DNA of 23,549 nucleotides, from contig JBFGLJ010000017.1 in NCBI GenBank assembly GCA_041576235.1, positions 1 through 23,549 of the forward strand. Reading direction: 5' to 3'. This DNA comes from JABDII01 sp041576235 (lineage in GTDB: Bacteria > Gemmatimonadota > Gemmatimonadetes > Gemmatimonadales > GWC2-71-9). Shown piece after piece: positions 1-7,576 of the stretch; the stretch's first letter is position 1; the number at the start of each line of letters is the position of its first letter. A model generated the notes under the pieces. That model was not told where the DNA came from, searched no databases, and saw only the letters and a program-made list of their open reading frames with translations. Made by a program: the position numbers and the translations under genes.

Positions 1-1791
1 GAAGCGTTGCCTGAACTGGCAGACCTCGAGCCTGGGGATGCCGAGACTGCAATTGACGAGGAACCGCTGCCCGAACTGGAGCCCACGGCGCTCGAATCGA
101 CTCCCGGCGAGGAACCGGTCGACGAGCTCGAGGGTCTCGAGGTGGATGGGGGCATGACCGCCGAGGATCGCGCAGCCGCGGTCGAAGACGATACCGACCT
201 CGAGGTCGAGGCAACGGCGCTCGAATCGATCGACGTGGAGGCGGTGCCCGATCGCCTCGACGACCTCGTCCCGACCGAATACGCCGACGCCGATGCTGCA
301 GCGCTGGACGAGGAGGTCACGCCGGTCGAGACGGTTGGGACGAATGAGGTGCCGGACCTCGACGTCGCCGACGACCTCGACATCGACACCACCACCGTCG
401 AGCCGGTCGTGGAGTGGGACGAGGCGCCCGAGACCGAGGAAACGGCGCTCGCCGACTCCGACGAGGTGGAGGTCGTGGCCGAGTCGGACCTCGAGCCGAT
501 CGTGGAGTGGGACGAGACCTCCGAGACCGAGGAAGCGGTGTTGGTACGCCCCGATGAGATCGACATCACCGACGTGCCAGAAGCGCCCGAGGAGGTCGAC
601 GACGAGGAAGCACCCGTTGAGGCGGTGGTGTTGGAGTCCGACACCGTCCCTACCGAGGCTCAAGCGTCTGCGGTCCACGACGACGACCTGGTGCGGGTGG
701 GTGACGCGGTCGACCACGAAGCGGAACCCACCGAGTGGGTCCCGCCGCCGCCGTCCATGCCAACCAAACAGGACGTCATCGCGCTCGAGGAGCGCTTGCT
801 GGAGAATCCCAACGATCCCTACGCCCATCGCGCGCTCGCGGAAGGCCTCATCGCGACTGGAAGCAAAGCCCGGGGCGTCGAGGAGCTCGAGTTGGCCTTG
901 GCCGGTTTCGAGGAACACAACGACTGGGGGCATTGCGGGGACGTGCTTCGAGAGCTGACACGGCTCGATCCCAATCGGATCAAGTACTATCAGAAGCGGG
1001 TCGAGTTGTCCTACCGATCGGGAGACAAGTACCGGTTGGTGGACGCCTATCTCGAACTGGGCGATGTGCTGGTGCGCGTTGGTTCCTTGGACAAGGCGCT
1101 CGCTGTGTACGGCCGGGTGCTCGAACACGACCCGGCCAACGAGTTTGCGCAGGCGGCCTTCGATGCCCTGCGTCCGGTTCCGGCCTCGCGCGACCCCAGT
1201 CGGGAAGCCGTCCAACCCGCAGCAGCGGTGCCGCCGGCAGCGGCGACCGCCGAGGCGGACGAGGATTACGTGGATCTGGGGGCGCTCGTCCTCGAACCCC
1301 GGCGGGAGCGTGATACTCGGATTCGGGTTGACGACGAAGAGCCTACGGGAGATGAGGACCGCGACTTCGAGATCATGCTGCAGCAGTTCAAGTCGGCCTT
1401 GGACGATAGCCTGACCGAGGAGGACTATCAGGCCCACTACGATCTGGGCGTCGCATTCAAGGAGATGGGCCTCCTCGACGAGGCCATCGCGGAATTCCAA
1501 AAGGCTCTCCGGGCGCCGGAGGGCAGGTTGCGGACGTCGGAGGCCCTCGGCGTTTCCTTCTACGAGAAGGGGCAATTCCCGATCGCGGAGGCCATTCTCC
1601 GCCGGGCAGTGGAGGGGGTGGACGGCCTGGACGACGAGAAGATCGGATTGCTCTACTGGTTGGGGCGGTCGAGCGAGTCGCAGGGCCGCGAGCGCGAGGC
1701 GATCTCCGCCTACGAGCGGGCCCTGGCGGTCGATGTGGGGTTCATGGACGTCAATGAGCGAGTCAAACGGCTCACGTCGGGGCACGGCTGA
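1..1791 (+). CDS. Acidic TPR-repeat protein, 5' end outside the window
   Basis: The frame is open from the first base with no convincing start, so the gene begins upstream and at least 596 codons are seen. The first ~740 nt encode a very Asp/Glu-rich, Val/Pro-containing low-complexity region. A Pro-rich hinge (WVPPPPS) follows, then a first group of TPR-like helices (nt ~760-1170). After an Ala/Pro linker comes a second TPR group (nt ~1366-1780), where EDYQAHYDLGVAFKEMG and AISAYERALAVD are typical TPR helices. TPRs are protein-binding scaffolds; I see no enzymatic motif, and the partner is unknown. The acidic part suggests a disordered, charged tether. The stop overlaps the start of the prenyl synthase gene by one base (TGATG), so the two are probably translationally coupled. 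A similar acidic TPR protein lies at 5411-7141. Family call sure, function unknown. Confidence 0.85.
   Translation, partial: EALPELADLEPGDAETAIDEEPLPELEPTALESTPGEEPVDELEGLEVDGGMTAEDRAAAVEDDTDLEVEATALESIDVEAVPDRLDDLVPTEYADADAAALDEEVTPVETVGTNEVPDLDVADDLDIDTTTVEPVVEWDEAPETEETALADSDEVEVVAESDLEPIVEWDETSETEEAVLVRPDEIDITDVPEAPEEVDDEEAPVEAVVLESDTVPTEAQASAVHDDDLVRVGDAVDHEAEPTEWVPPPPSMPTKQDVIALEERLLENPNDPYAHRALAEGLIATGSKARGVEELELALAGFEEHNDWGHCGDVLRELTRLDPNRIKYYQKRVELSYRSGDKYRLVDAYLELGDVLVRVGSLDKALAVYGRVLEHDPANEFAQAAFDALRPVPASRDPSREAVQPAAAVPPAAATAEADEDYVDLGALVLEPRRERDTRIRVDDEEPTGDEDRDFEIMLQQFKSALDDSLTEEDYQAHYDLGVAFKEMGLLDEAIAEFQKALRAPEGRLRTSEALGVSFYEKGQFPIAEAILRRAVEGVDGLDDEKIGLLYWLGRSSESQGREREAISAYERALAVDVGFMDVNERVKRLTSGHG
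400..540 (+). repeat. Tandem 31-codon direct repeat in the acidic TPR gene
   Basis: Two 48-nt copies start at 400 and 493, exactly 93 nt (31 codons) apart, and match at 42 of 48 positions by eye. Each encodes a version of EP(V/I)VEWDE followed by SETEE or PETEE. A shorter repeat encoding TALES occurs at about 85 and 214. The pattern indicates internal duplication in the disordered acidic region. Confidence 0.75.
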
Positions 1792-2777
1792 TGCGTTTCG
1801 AGACTGCGGTGGGCCTCGCTGATGTCCAAGGCACCTTGGTGTCCCGCTTGGACGAGGTGCGCCACGAGTTGCGGCGGATCGTCAAGGCCGATTTTGATCT
1901 GATCGCGATGGCGAATGCGCATCTGATGCAGATGCAAGGCAAGATGTTTCGGCCAACGCTCGTCTTGCTGTCCGATGAGGCCTCGGGGCACCCTCAGCCC
2001 CCGGCGATCACACTCGCGGCCGTCGTGGAACTCATTCACCTAGCCACGCTGGTCCATGATGATTCGGTTGATCACTCGGTGCTCCGCCGCGGCATGCCGA
2101 CGCTCAACGCCCTGTTCAGTCACCAAGTGTCGGTGATCATGGGCGATTACCTCTACTCCCGAGCGGTCATCGAATTGGTGCGGTTGGATGATCTTGAACC
2201 GCTTCGCGTCCTCGCCCGCGTGACCAACGAAATGACGATTGGCGAGATGCGGCAGCTCACCGCGCACGACCCGCTGGCCTTCACGGAAGACGAGTACTAC
2301 TTGCTCATTCGGTCGAAGACCGCGTCGCTCTTGTCGGGGGCGTGCGAGGTCGGGGCGATTGGAAGTGCCAGTGGGACTCGCTCGGCCTTGCGGCGGTTTG
2401 GTGACAATCTGGGGATGGCGTTTCAGATCATCGATGACCTCATCGACTACACTGAGGAAGAGGCGACGACGGGCAAGCCGTTCGGCTCCGATCTTCGCGA
2501 GCACAAGGTGACCCTGCCGCTGATCCACGTGCTGCCCCGTCTCAGTCCCCGCGACCGGGCCACGATCGGTGAGTTGATGGCAACGCCCAAGCCGTCGGAC
2601 GACCTGATCAACACGGTGATTGCCCTGGTGAGCGACGCCGGCGGGTTGGACTACGCGCGGGCCCGTGCCGAGTGGTATTGCGATCGTGCGGAGAGAGAAT
2701 TGGACGCGCTCTCGCCGTCCCCGGCGCGCGAGGCTCTTCGATTGAGCTTGGCCTATCTCCTAGAACGGCGAAGCTGA
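1791..2777 (+). CDS. Long-chain polyprenyl diphosphate synthase (IspB/HepT type)
   Basis: A 328-residue trans-isoprenyl diphosphate synthase that condenses farnesyl/geranyl diphosphate with successive isopentenyl diphosphates. Both Mg-binding motifs are intact: the first aspartate-rich motif is D90-D91-S-V-D94 followed by RRG, and the second is D215-D216-L-I-D219 preceded by FQII. Downstream GKPFGSDL and the EHKVTLPL lysine region are as in the family. The residue five before the first DDxxD is Ala, as in E. coli IspB (ATLLHDD), which fits a long product of roughly 35-45 carbons, probably a menaquinone side chain (inference). Start: the ATG overlaps the upstream TPR stop by one base and gives normal family length. 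The next gene starts one base after the stop. Exact chain length cannot be read from the sequence. Confidence 0.93.
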   Translation: MRFETAVGLADVQGTLVSRLDEVRHELRRIVKADFDLIAMANAHLMQMQGKMFRPTLVLLSDEASGHPQPPAITLAAVVELIHLATLVHDDSVDHSVLRRGMPTLNALFSHQVSVIMGDYLYSRAVIELVRLDDLEPLRVLARVTNEMTIGEMRQLTAHDPLAFTEDEYYLLIRSKTASLLSGACEVGAIGSASGTRSALRRFGDNLGMAFQIIDDLIDYTEEEATTGKPFGSDLREHKVTLPLIHVLPRLSPRDRATIGELMATPKPSDDLINTVIALVSDAGGLDYARARAEWYCDRAERELDALSPSPAREALRLSLAYLLERRS

Positions 2778-2778
2778 G

Positions 2779-3051
2779 ATGGCCACGGGCCCCCACCGGC
2801 CGGGCTTTTACCTCGGAGTCCTGACCGCCGGGTTCATCCTGGGCGGGTTCGTGACGGCCCTTCTCGACACGTTCCTACCCGACAGCACCTTTAAGCAGGT
2901 CTTCGTCAGCACGTGGACCCCGTCCATCGGGCCTATCTCGGTCGATCTCTTGGTGGTAAACTTCACCGTAGGACCCGTGGGCCTCGCGGTCTCGGTGTTG
3001 AGCTTGGTCGGCGTGATTATCGCGTACTTCGTGGCGCGATCGCTCTTCTGA
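2779..3051 (+). CDS. Small two-helix membrane protein, DUF4321-like
   Basis: A 90-residue protein with two predicted membrane helices: one near residues 9-29 (FYLGVLTAGFILGG...) and one at the C-terminus (residues ~66-88, LAVSVLSLVGVIIAYFVA), joined by a ~35-residue loop. Size, the Gly-rich first helix and the loop resemble DUF4321 proteins, which have no known function. That assignment is from memory of the family pattern and is moderate. It starts one base after the prenyl synthase stop and ends 12 bases before tatA, so it is surely in the same operon. Placement beside TatA is compatible with a membrane role in export, but nothing in the sequence shows this. Confidence 0.8.
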   Translation: MATGPHRPGFYLGVLTAGFILGGFVTALLDTFLPDSTFKQVFVSTWTPSIGPISVDLLVVNFTVGPVGLAVSVLSLVGVIIAYFVARSLF

Positions 3052-3063
3052 AAGTAGGCGCAT

Positions 3064-3312
3064 ATGGGCATCGGGAATCTGGGATTCGTCGAACTCCTCG
3101 TCATCCTCCTGGTCTTGCTTCTCGTGTTCGGCGCGAGACGGCTCCCGGAAATCGGAGCCTCGTTGGGCAAGGGGATTCGCGAATTCAAACGCAGCGTGAC
3201 GGAAACCACCGACGCGATCAATAAGGACATGGACGAGTCTTCCGAGTCACGCCAAATCGACTCGACATCTGGCACGCCTCCCGACGGAGAACCGAAGCGG
3301 CTGTCGCAGTAG
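3064..3312 (+). CDS. tatA: Sec-independent translocase subunit TatA
   Basis: An 82-residue TatA/E protein, the pore-forming subunit for export of folded proteins. It shows the family layout: a short N-terminus, one membrane helix (FVELLVILLVLLLVFG, residues ~9-24), the FG hinge followed by RRLPEIGASLGKGIREFK (amphipathic helix), and a charged, unstructured tail. The length is typical of TatA and shorter than TatB. No tatB or tatC is in this window, so the rest of the translocase must be elsewhere. Last gene of the operon; the stop at 3310-3312 is followed 12 bases later by a strong hairpin. Confidence 0.93.
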   Translation: MGIGNLGFVELLVILLVLLLVFGARRLPEIGASLGKGIREFKRSVTETTDAINKDMDESSESRQIDSTSGTPPDGEPKRLSQ

Positions 3313-3324
3313 CACGGTTCACAG

Positions 3325-3369
3325 ACGCACAACGGGGCGGGTCGCACGGTGACCCGCCCCGTTGTGCGT
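3325..3369. terminator. Bidirectional hairpin terminator between tatA and ppiD
   Basis: A perfect 19-bp inverted repeat: left arm 3325-3343 (ACGCACAACGGGGCGGGTC), 7-base loop 3344-3350, right arm 3351-3369. It lies between the convergent stops of tatA (3312) and ppiD (3386). No T-tract follows on either strand, so it is not a textbook intrinsic terminator, but position and symmetry strongly suggest a shared 3' end for both transcripts. Confidence 0.85.
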
Positions 3370-3385
3370 TCCGCGCCTCACCCCG

Positions 3386-5239
3386 CTAGAAACCGCGTTG
3401 CTCGGCCGCCTGGGCCTGCGCCTCCAATTGGGCGTTGGTGCGATACAGGTCGTCGCGGCGGTCATCGACGACGGCCGAGGCGCGCAGTGCCGCCAAGTAG
3501 TTGCGGACCCGCGCCTGACGAGCCGCCCGGATTTCCTGGGTGCGGTACTCGTCCAGAATGTTCATGAACTCGGCCGAATCCGCCGGGTGCCGGGACGACA
3601 CCTCGATCACGTACAGACCTTCCACCGTGTCCAACAGGCCGCTGCGCTCGCCCTCGGCCAGGCCGAAGGCCGCTCCAACCAGGACCGGATTCGGGAGCGG
3701 GGGTCGGGTGCGCACGAACGGACCCACCTCACGGTGCGCCAACCCCAGGGCCTCGGCGGCGGCTGCCATGGACGCGCCGCCGGCCAGACGATCGAGGTAC
3801 TCGCGGCCACGCTCGCGGGCCAACTCCCACCGCTTCCGGTCCCGCACCTCCCCCGCAACCGCCGCTCGCACGGTCGCGTCGCTCAGCGGGGGCACGCCCT
3901 CGGGCTGCAGGCTATCGAGCCGGAACAGATAGAAGGCCCACGGATCTTCGATGATCGGGCTGACCTCTCCAATCTGGGCCCGGAAGGCCCACACACTGGC
4001 GTCCGGCACCACCTGGGTGCCGACCAACACCCGGGTGCCCTTTTGGACCGGGTTGGTGGTGAAGATCTCGAGCCCGAGCGCCCTGGCGACGGTATCGAGG
4101 GCGGCGGGATCGAGCCGCTCCGCCCCGAGCAACTCCAGAGAATCCGCTTGGGTATCCACCAAATCCCGATGGGCCCCGGCCAACTCGATCGGGACCAAGA
4201 TATGACGGCCCTCGGCAGTGTCGGCCCGCCGACGGGTGACCTGGATGATGTGGTAGCCGAATTCGGTCAGCACCGGTTGCGAGAGGGTGTTGAGCGGCAT
4301 GCTGAAGGCGGCGGAATCGAAAGGCGGGGCGAACGATCCGCGAGTCCAACTCCCCAGGTCGCCTCCGCGATTCCCAGAGACCGTGTCGGCCGACTCTCGA
4401 CGAGCCACTTCGTCGAACGGCGTGCCCTCGAGCACCTCGCCGCGAAGCGCCAGGGCTCGATCGTGCGCGGCGACGCTGTCGCTGGCATCAGGCGCCCGGG
4501 GCAGCGCCACGCCGCTCAAGTAGGCCGTCGCAGGGCGCTTGAATTCGTCGAGGTGGCTGCGGTAGTAGGCGGTGATTTCCTCATCGGTCACGGTGATCAG
4601 AGAGTCGGGAATGATCCGCCGTGGAATGAGGGCGGTCAGGGCGATGGTCACCGCTTCATTCGCATCGCGATACCGTTCCCACAGCGCCGCGTCGGAGAGA
4701 TACACGTCGGCGGTCACGACCCGCAGCAGCTTGGAACGCAGGAGTTCGTCGCGGTACTGAGCCTCGAGGTACGGAACGTACTGTTGGCCCACGCTCGAGG
4801 AGAGCCACCGCTGGTACTTTGCCTGGTCGAACTCCCCGTCGGTCTGAAACTCGGGCTGCTCACGAAAATCTTGTGGAGGGACGTTGCGCAGCAGCTGGGC
4901 AACCTCATCCGCCGACACGGAGATCCGACGCCGCTTGTACTCGGACGCCAGCACCGTCTTTGCCACGAAATCTTCCCACACCTCGTCGCGGATCCGCTCG
5001 ATGTCGTCCAGGCCCAACGGCTCGGCAGATTGCTGCTGAATCAGTTGAATGCGCTCTTGGACCAGCTGCTGGTAGATGCGGGTGTCGATGGATTGCCCAT
5101 TGACCTTCCCGACCGAGCTACTGGAGAACCCCCCCGGCGAGCCCCCGGTGATGCCACTGAGCTCAACGAGGAAGAGGACCATCAAGACCGCAAACACAAT
5201 GGCGATGATCTTGGCGCTGCTGCGGAAGGCTTGCATCAT
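3386..5239 (-). CDS. ppiD: Membrane-anchored periplasmic peptidyl-prolyl isomerase (PpiD/SurA type)
   Basis: A 617-residue foldase for secreted proteins, close to E. coli PpiD in length (623). A single N-terminal membrane helix (residues ~11-25, IIAIVFAVLMVLFLV) anchors it with the bulk in the periplasm. A SurA-N-like helical chaperone region follows (~40-190). The parvulin domain is at ~235-350, with the typical stretch GGDLGSWTRGSF, then FGYHIIQV. A second, degenerate parvulin-like and C-terminal region ends in a Gln/Ala-rich tail. Start choice: the frame stays open upstream to 5380, but a good promoter lies at 5286-5314 inside that extension. The ATG at 5239 begins directly before the membrane helix and fits the family; the ATG at 5236 is also possible. 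It is the only minus-strand gene in the window. Confidence 0.9.
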   Translation of the reverse strand: MMQAFRSSAKIIAIVFAVLMVLFLVELSGITGGSPGGFSSSSVGKVNGQSIDTRIYQQLVQERIQLIQQQSAEPLGLDDIERIRDEVWEDFVAKTVLASEYKRRRISVSADEVAQLLRNVPPQDFREQPEFQTDGEFDQAKYQRWLSSSVGQQYVPYLEAQYRDELLRSKLLRVVTADVYLSDAALWERYRDANEAVTIALTALIPRRIIPDSLITVTDEEITAYYRSHLDEFKRPATAYLSGVALPRAPDASDSVAAHDRALALRGEVLEGTPFDEVARRESADTVSGNRGGDLGSWTRGSFAPPFDSAAFSMPLNTLSQPVLTEFGYHIIQVTRRRADTAEGRHILVPIELAGAHRDLVDTQADSLELLGAERLDPAALDTVARALGLEIFTTNPVQKGTRVLVGTQVVPDASVWAFRAQIGEVSPIIEDPWAFYLFRLDSLQPEGVPPLSDATVRAAVAGEVRDRKRWELARERGREYLDRLAGGASMAAAAEALGLAHREVGPFVRTRPPLPNPVLVGAAFGLAEGERSGLLDTVEGLYVIEVSSRHPADSAEFMNILDEYRTQEIRAARQARVRNYLAALRASAVVDDRRDDLYRTNAQLEAQAQAAEQRGF

Positions 5240-5285
5240 GGTGGCGACTCGATACCGAAAAGCGGCGATTGGCTGAAGGGCCCTA

Positions 5286-5314
5286 AGTGTAAGTGCGCCA
5301 ACGCACAATCTCAA
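5286..5314 (-). promoter_or_regulatory. Sigma70-like promoter for ppiD
   Basis: Read on the minus strand: TTGAGA (5314-5309), a 17-base spacer, then TACACT (5291-5286). These match the -35 consensus at 5 of 6 and the -10 consensus at 4 of 6. The expected start near 5279 gives a leader of about 40 nt to the ATG at 5239. Confidence 0.6.
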
Positions 5315-5336
5315 GCGGGGCAGGGGCCCGGCCGAG

Positions 5337-5365
5337 TTGACACGGGAGACCCCGCCGACTACTGT
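5337..5365 (+). promoter_or_regulatory. Sigma70-like promoter for the nine-gene operon
   Basis: A perfect consensus -35 TTGACA (5337-5342), a 17-base spacer and a weak -10 TACTGT (5360-5365, 3 of 6). The expected start near 5372 gives a leader of about 39 nt to the ATG at 5411. It is divergent from the ppiD promoter, with only 22 bases between the two -35 elements, so the two could share an activator or compete. Confidence 0.5.
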
Positions 5366-5410
5366 TTGGCGAAGTCCCACAACAACTTACGTCACGGATG
5401 GGATGCGACG

Positions 5411-7141
5411 ATGACCGGTCGCGAAATCGCCAAGCTCGAGCGGCTGCACCAAGAGAATCCAAGCGGCACCACGTTCGCTCCGCTCGCCGAGGCCCACCGC
5501 CGCCAGAGCGAGCCCGAACGCGCCATCGCCCTCCTCCACGCCGGACTGGAGATGCACCCCCAGCACGCCCCCGGCTGGATTGTCCTTGGACGCTGCCATC
5601 TCGACCTCGCTGACGAACCCGAGGCCGAATCGGACTTCGCGAGGGTGTTGGAGTGCGATCCCGGGAACGCGATTGCCCTTCAGGCCCTGGCCGACATCGC
5701 CGAGCGCCAGGGACGCTACGACGAATCGGAACGGTGGCTCACCGAACTCCTCCAGGTCGATCATGGGAACGAGACCGCTCGGACCCAGCTCGCCCGGGTC
5801 ACCGGCGCGAAGGGGCTGAGCGAGCCCCCGTTGGCGGAGGTAGTCCTCACCGGGCATGACGACATGTGGAAGCCGAGCGAGGAGCTCTCCGACGAAGCGT
5901 TCGAGCCGGCGGAGGTCACGGACGATGAGGCGGGGCCTGAAGTCGCCATCGAGTTCGCCCCCGGCGACCTGGAGGAGGCCGGGGTGGAGGTCGAGGAGTG
6001 GTCGCCCCTCGGCCTCGCGGACGTGGAAGGCAATGCGGACGCGCCCGACGAGGCCGACGAGGCGGTTCTCGCCGACGAGACCGGCTTCGAGGAGATCGAG
6101 CTGTCGGAACCGGTCGCGTACGATGCAGGCGAGCTTGAGATCGCCGTCGATACCGACGATCTCGAACTCGATGCGGAGACGGTCGAGAGCGCGGACGACC
6201 AAGTGGAGTGGGAACCGGACGCGGCCGTCTTCGACGAGCGGTCGGCCATTGAGGGCGAGCGACGGGCCATCGAGGAGGAGGACATTGCCGAGCCCTTTCC
6301 CGCCGTGGCCGACGCTGAGGTGTTGCCGTTAGAGGAGGAGCCGGGCGTCGAGGCGGATGCGGCCGAGCCCGCCGAGCGGGACCAACGGGAGGTGAGCGGC
6401 CTGGCCGCTGGCCTGCCTCCGTTTGAAGAGGCCGGGGAGCTGTCCGAGCCGGCCCATGGCGTCTCAGTGGAGCCGGACGAGGGAGCGGCGCCCAGGGTCG
6501 AGCCCGAGCCGGTGGCGACCGAAACCATGGCCGAGCTCTATCTGAGCCAGGGGCACCGACAGGAGGCGCTGGGCATCTACCGACTCCTGTTGGCCGACCA
6601 GCCCGATGATCAACGGTTGAAGGACAAGGTCGCGGCGCTGGAAGAGGAGCCGGTCCGACCGAGTCGCGCGCGCCCGTCGGGCGGTGTGGCGAGTGATTAC
6701 GCGGCGGCGGCGCGTGGCGGCCAATCGGTCACGGATTTTCTCAAGGCGCTCTTGACGTCACGCCCGGATTCGGCCGCGCCGGCCCCGCCGCCGCCGGTGG
6801 CGACCGAGTCCGGCGCGCCGGCGTCCGGTCCCGGCTCCGATGCCGGGAGGCCGGGGATGCCTGCAACCGGCGAACCAACGAGGCCAGCCCAAGACCGTCT
6901 GTCCCTGAGCGCGATCTTCGGGGAGGATGCCTCGCCGGTTCCCCCGGCCGTGCGGGTGCCGGCGGGCGGGGGTATGGCGAGCGCCGTTGGACCGAAGACG
7001 GGACGGTTTTCGTTCGACGCCTTCTTTGGGGGGCAGCGCGGCGAGGCCTTGGCGGCGCACGACGCCGGGCGAGCGGGGTCGCACCTCGACGATGAGGATC
7101 TCGACCAGTTCCAGGCCTGGCTCCAAAAGCTCAAGAGCTGA
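5411..7141 (+). CDS. Acidic TPR protein with C-terminal short motifs
   Basis: A 576-residue protein, function unknown. Residues ~1-145 form TPR-like helices (e.g. AIALLHAGLEMHPQHAPGW, then DPGNAIALQALADIAERQGRYDES). Residues ~150-370 are an Asp/Glu-rich low-complexity segment. A single TPR-like unit at ~371-405 (AELYLSQGHRQEALGIYRLL) follows, then a Pro/Ala-rich tail with two similar short motifs, LSLSAIFGEDA (~495) and FSFDAFFGG (~532), and a final helix LDQFQAWLQKLK. Start choice: the frame is open far upstream, antisense to ppiD, but the ATG at 5411 lies after the divergent promoter and begins the TPR region. The Shine-Dalgarno is weak. aroQ starts on the very next base after the stop. Architecture resembles the protein at 1-1791 and loosely FimV-type acidic TPR proteins; no LysM domain is seen. 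Confidence 0.82.
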   Translation: MTGREIAKLERLHQENPSGTTFAPLAEAHRRQSEPERAIALLHAGLEMHPQHAPGWIVLGRCHLDLADEPEAESDFARVLECDPGNAIALQALADIAERQGRYDESERWLTELLQVDHGNETARTQLARVTGAKGLSEPPLAEVVLTGHDDMWKPSEELSDEAFEPAEVTDDEAGPEVAIEFAPGDLEEAGVEVEEWSPLGLADVEGNADAPDEADEAVLADETGFEEIELSEPVAYDAGELEIAVDTDDLELDAETVESADDQVEWEPDAAVFDERSAIEGERRAIEEEDIAEPFPAVADAEVLPLEEEPGVEADAAEPAERDQREVSGLAAGLPPFEEAGELSEPAHGVSVEPDEGAAPRVEPEPVATETMAELYLSQGHRQEALGIYRLLLADQPDDQRLKDKVAALEEEPVRPSRARPSGGVASDYAAAARGGQSVTDFLKALLTSRPDSAAPAPPPPVATESGAPASGPGSDAGRPGMPATGEPTRPAQDRLSLSAIFGEDASPVPPAVRVPAGGGMASAVGPKTGRFSFDAFFGGQRGEALAAHDAGRAGSHLDDEDLDQFQAWLQKLKS

Positions 7142-7576
7142 ATGCTCATCGCGGTTCTCAACGGTCCCAATCTCAACTTGCTGGGCGAGCGTGAACCCGA
7201 GATCTACGGACAGGCGACGCTCGGGGACATCGAGCGTGCCGTGCGAGAACGGGGCGAGGCGGCCGGAGCGACGATCGAATGGGTCCAGAGCAACCATGAG
7301 GGGGAGCTGATCGACGCGATTCACGGGCTCAGGGGCCGGGCCCAGGGGGCGATCGTCAACGCGGCCGCGCTGGCGCACACCAGCCTGGGCCTGCGTGACG
7401 CCTTGCTTGGAACCGGCATTCCGTTTATCGAGGTCCATTTGTCCAACGTATTCGCGCGTGAGCGGGTCCGTCGGCATTCTTTCCTGTCGGATATCGCCAT
7501 CGGCGTCGTGGCCGGACTCGGCCCGACCGGCTACGTCTCCGCGCTCGACGCGCTGGTCGCCCGGCTTGTGCGCTGA
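7142..7576 (+). CDS. aroQ: Type II 3-dehydroquinate dehydratase
   Basis: A 144-residue dodecameric-type dehydroquinase of the shikimate pathway that dehydrates 3-dehydroquinate to 3-dehydroshikimate. The N-terminal NGPNLNLLG motif (N7-G15), R17 and catalytic Y22 (in EIYG) are present. So are the NAAALAHTS loop with its His, the EVHLSN substrate loop and the RRHSFLS segment with the active-site Arg. Length is normal for type II enzymes. The ATG directly abuts the upstream TPR stop with no gap, implying coupled translation. The next gene overlaps its end by 11 bases. aroQ followed by an Xaa-Pro peptidase gene and efp is an order also known in Bacillus. Confidence 0.96.
   Translation: MLIAVLNGPNLNLLGEREPEIYGQATLGDIERAVRERGEAAGATIEWVQSNHEGELIDAIHGLRGRAQGAIVNAAALAHTSLGLRDALLGTGIPFIEVHLSNVFARERVRRHSFLSDIAIGVVAGLGPTGYVSALDALVARLVR

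Noticed and set aside
3362..5410. Open + strand frame of ~680 codons antisense to ppiD, continuous with the TPR gene
   Set aside because: It is the shadow of ppiD in GC-rich DNA. The real TPR gene begins at 5411 after a promoter, and the upstream translation is Arg/Gly/His-rich with no domain.
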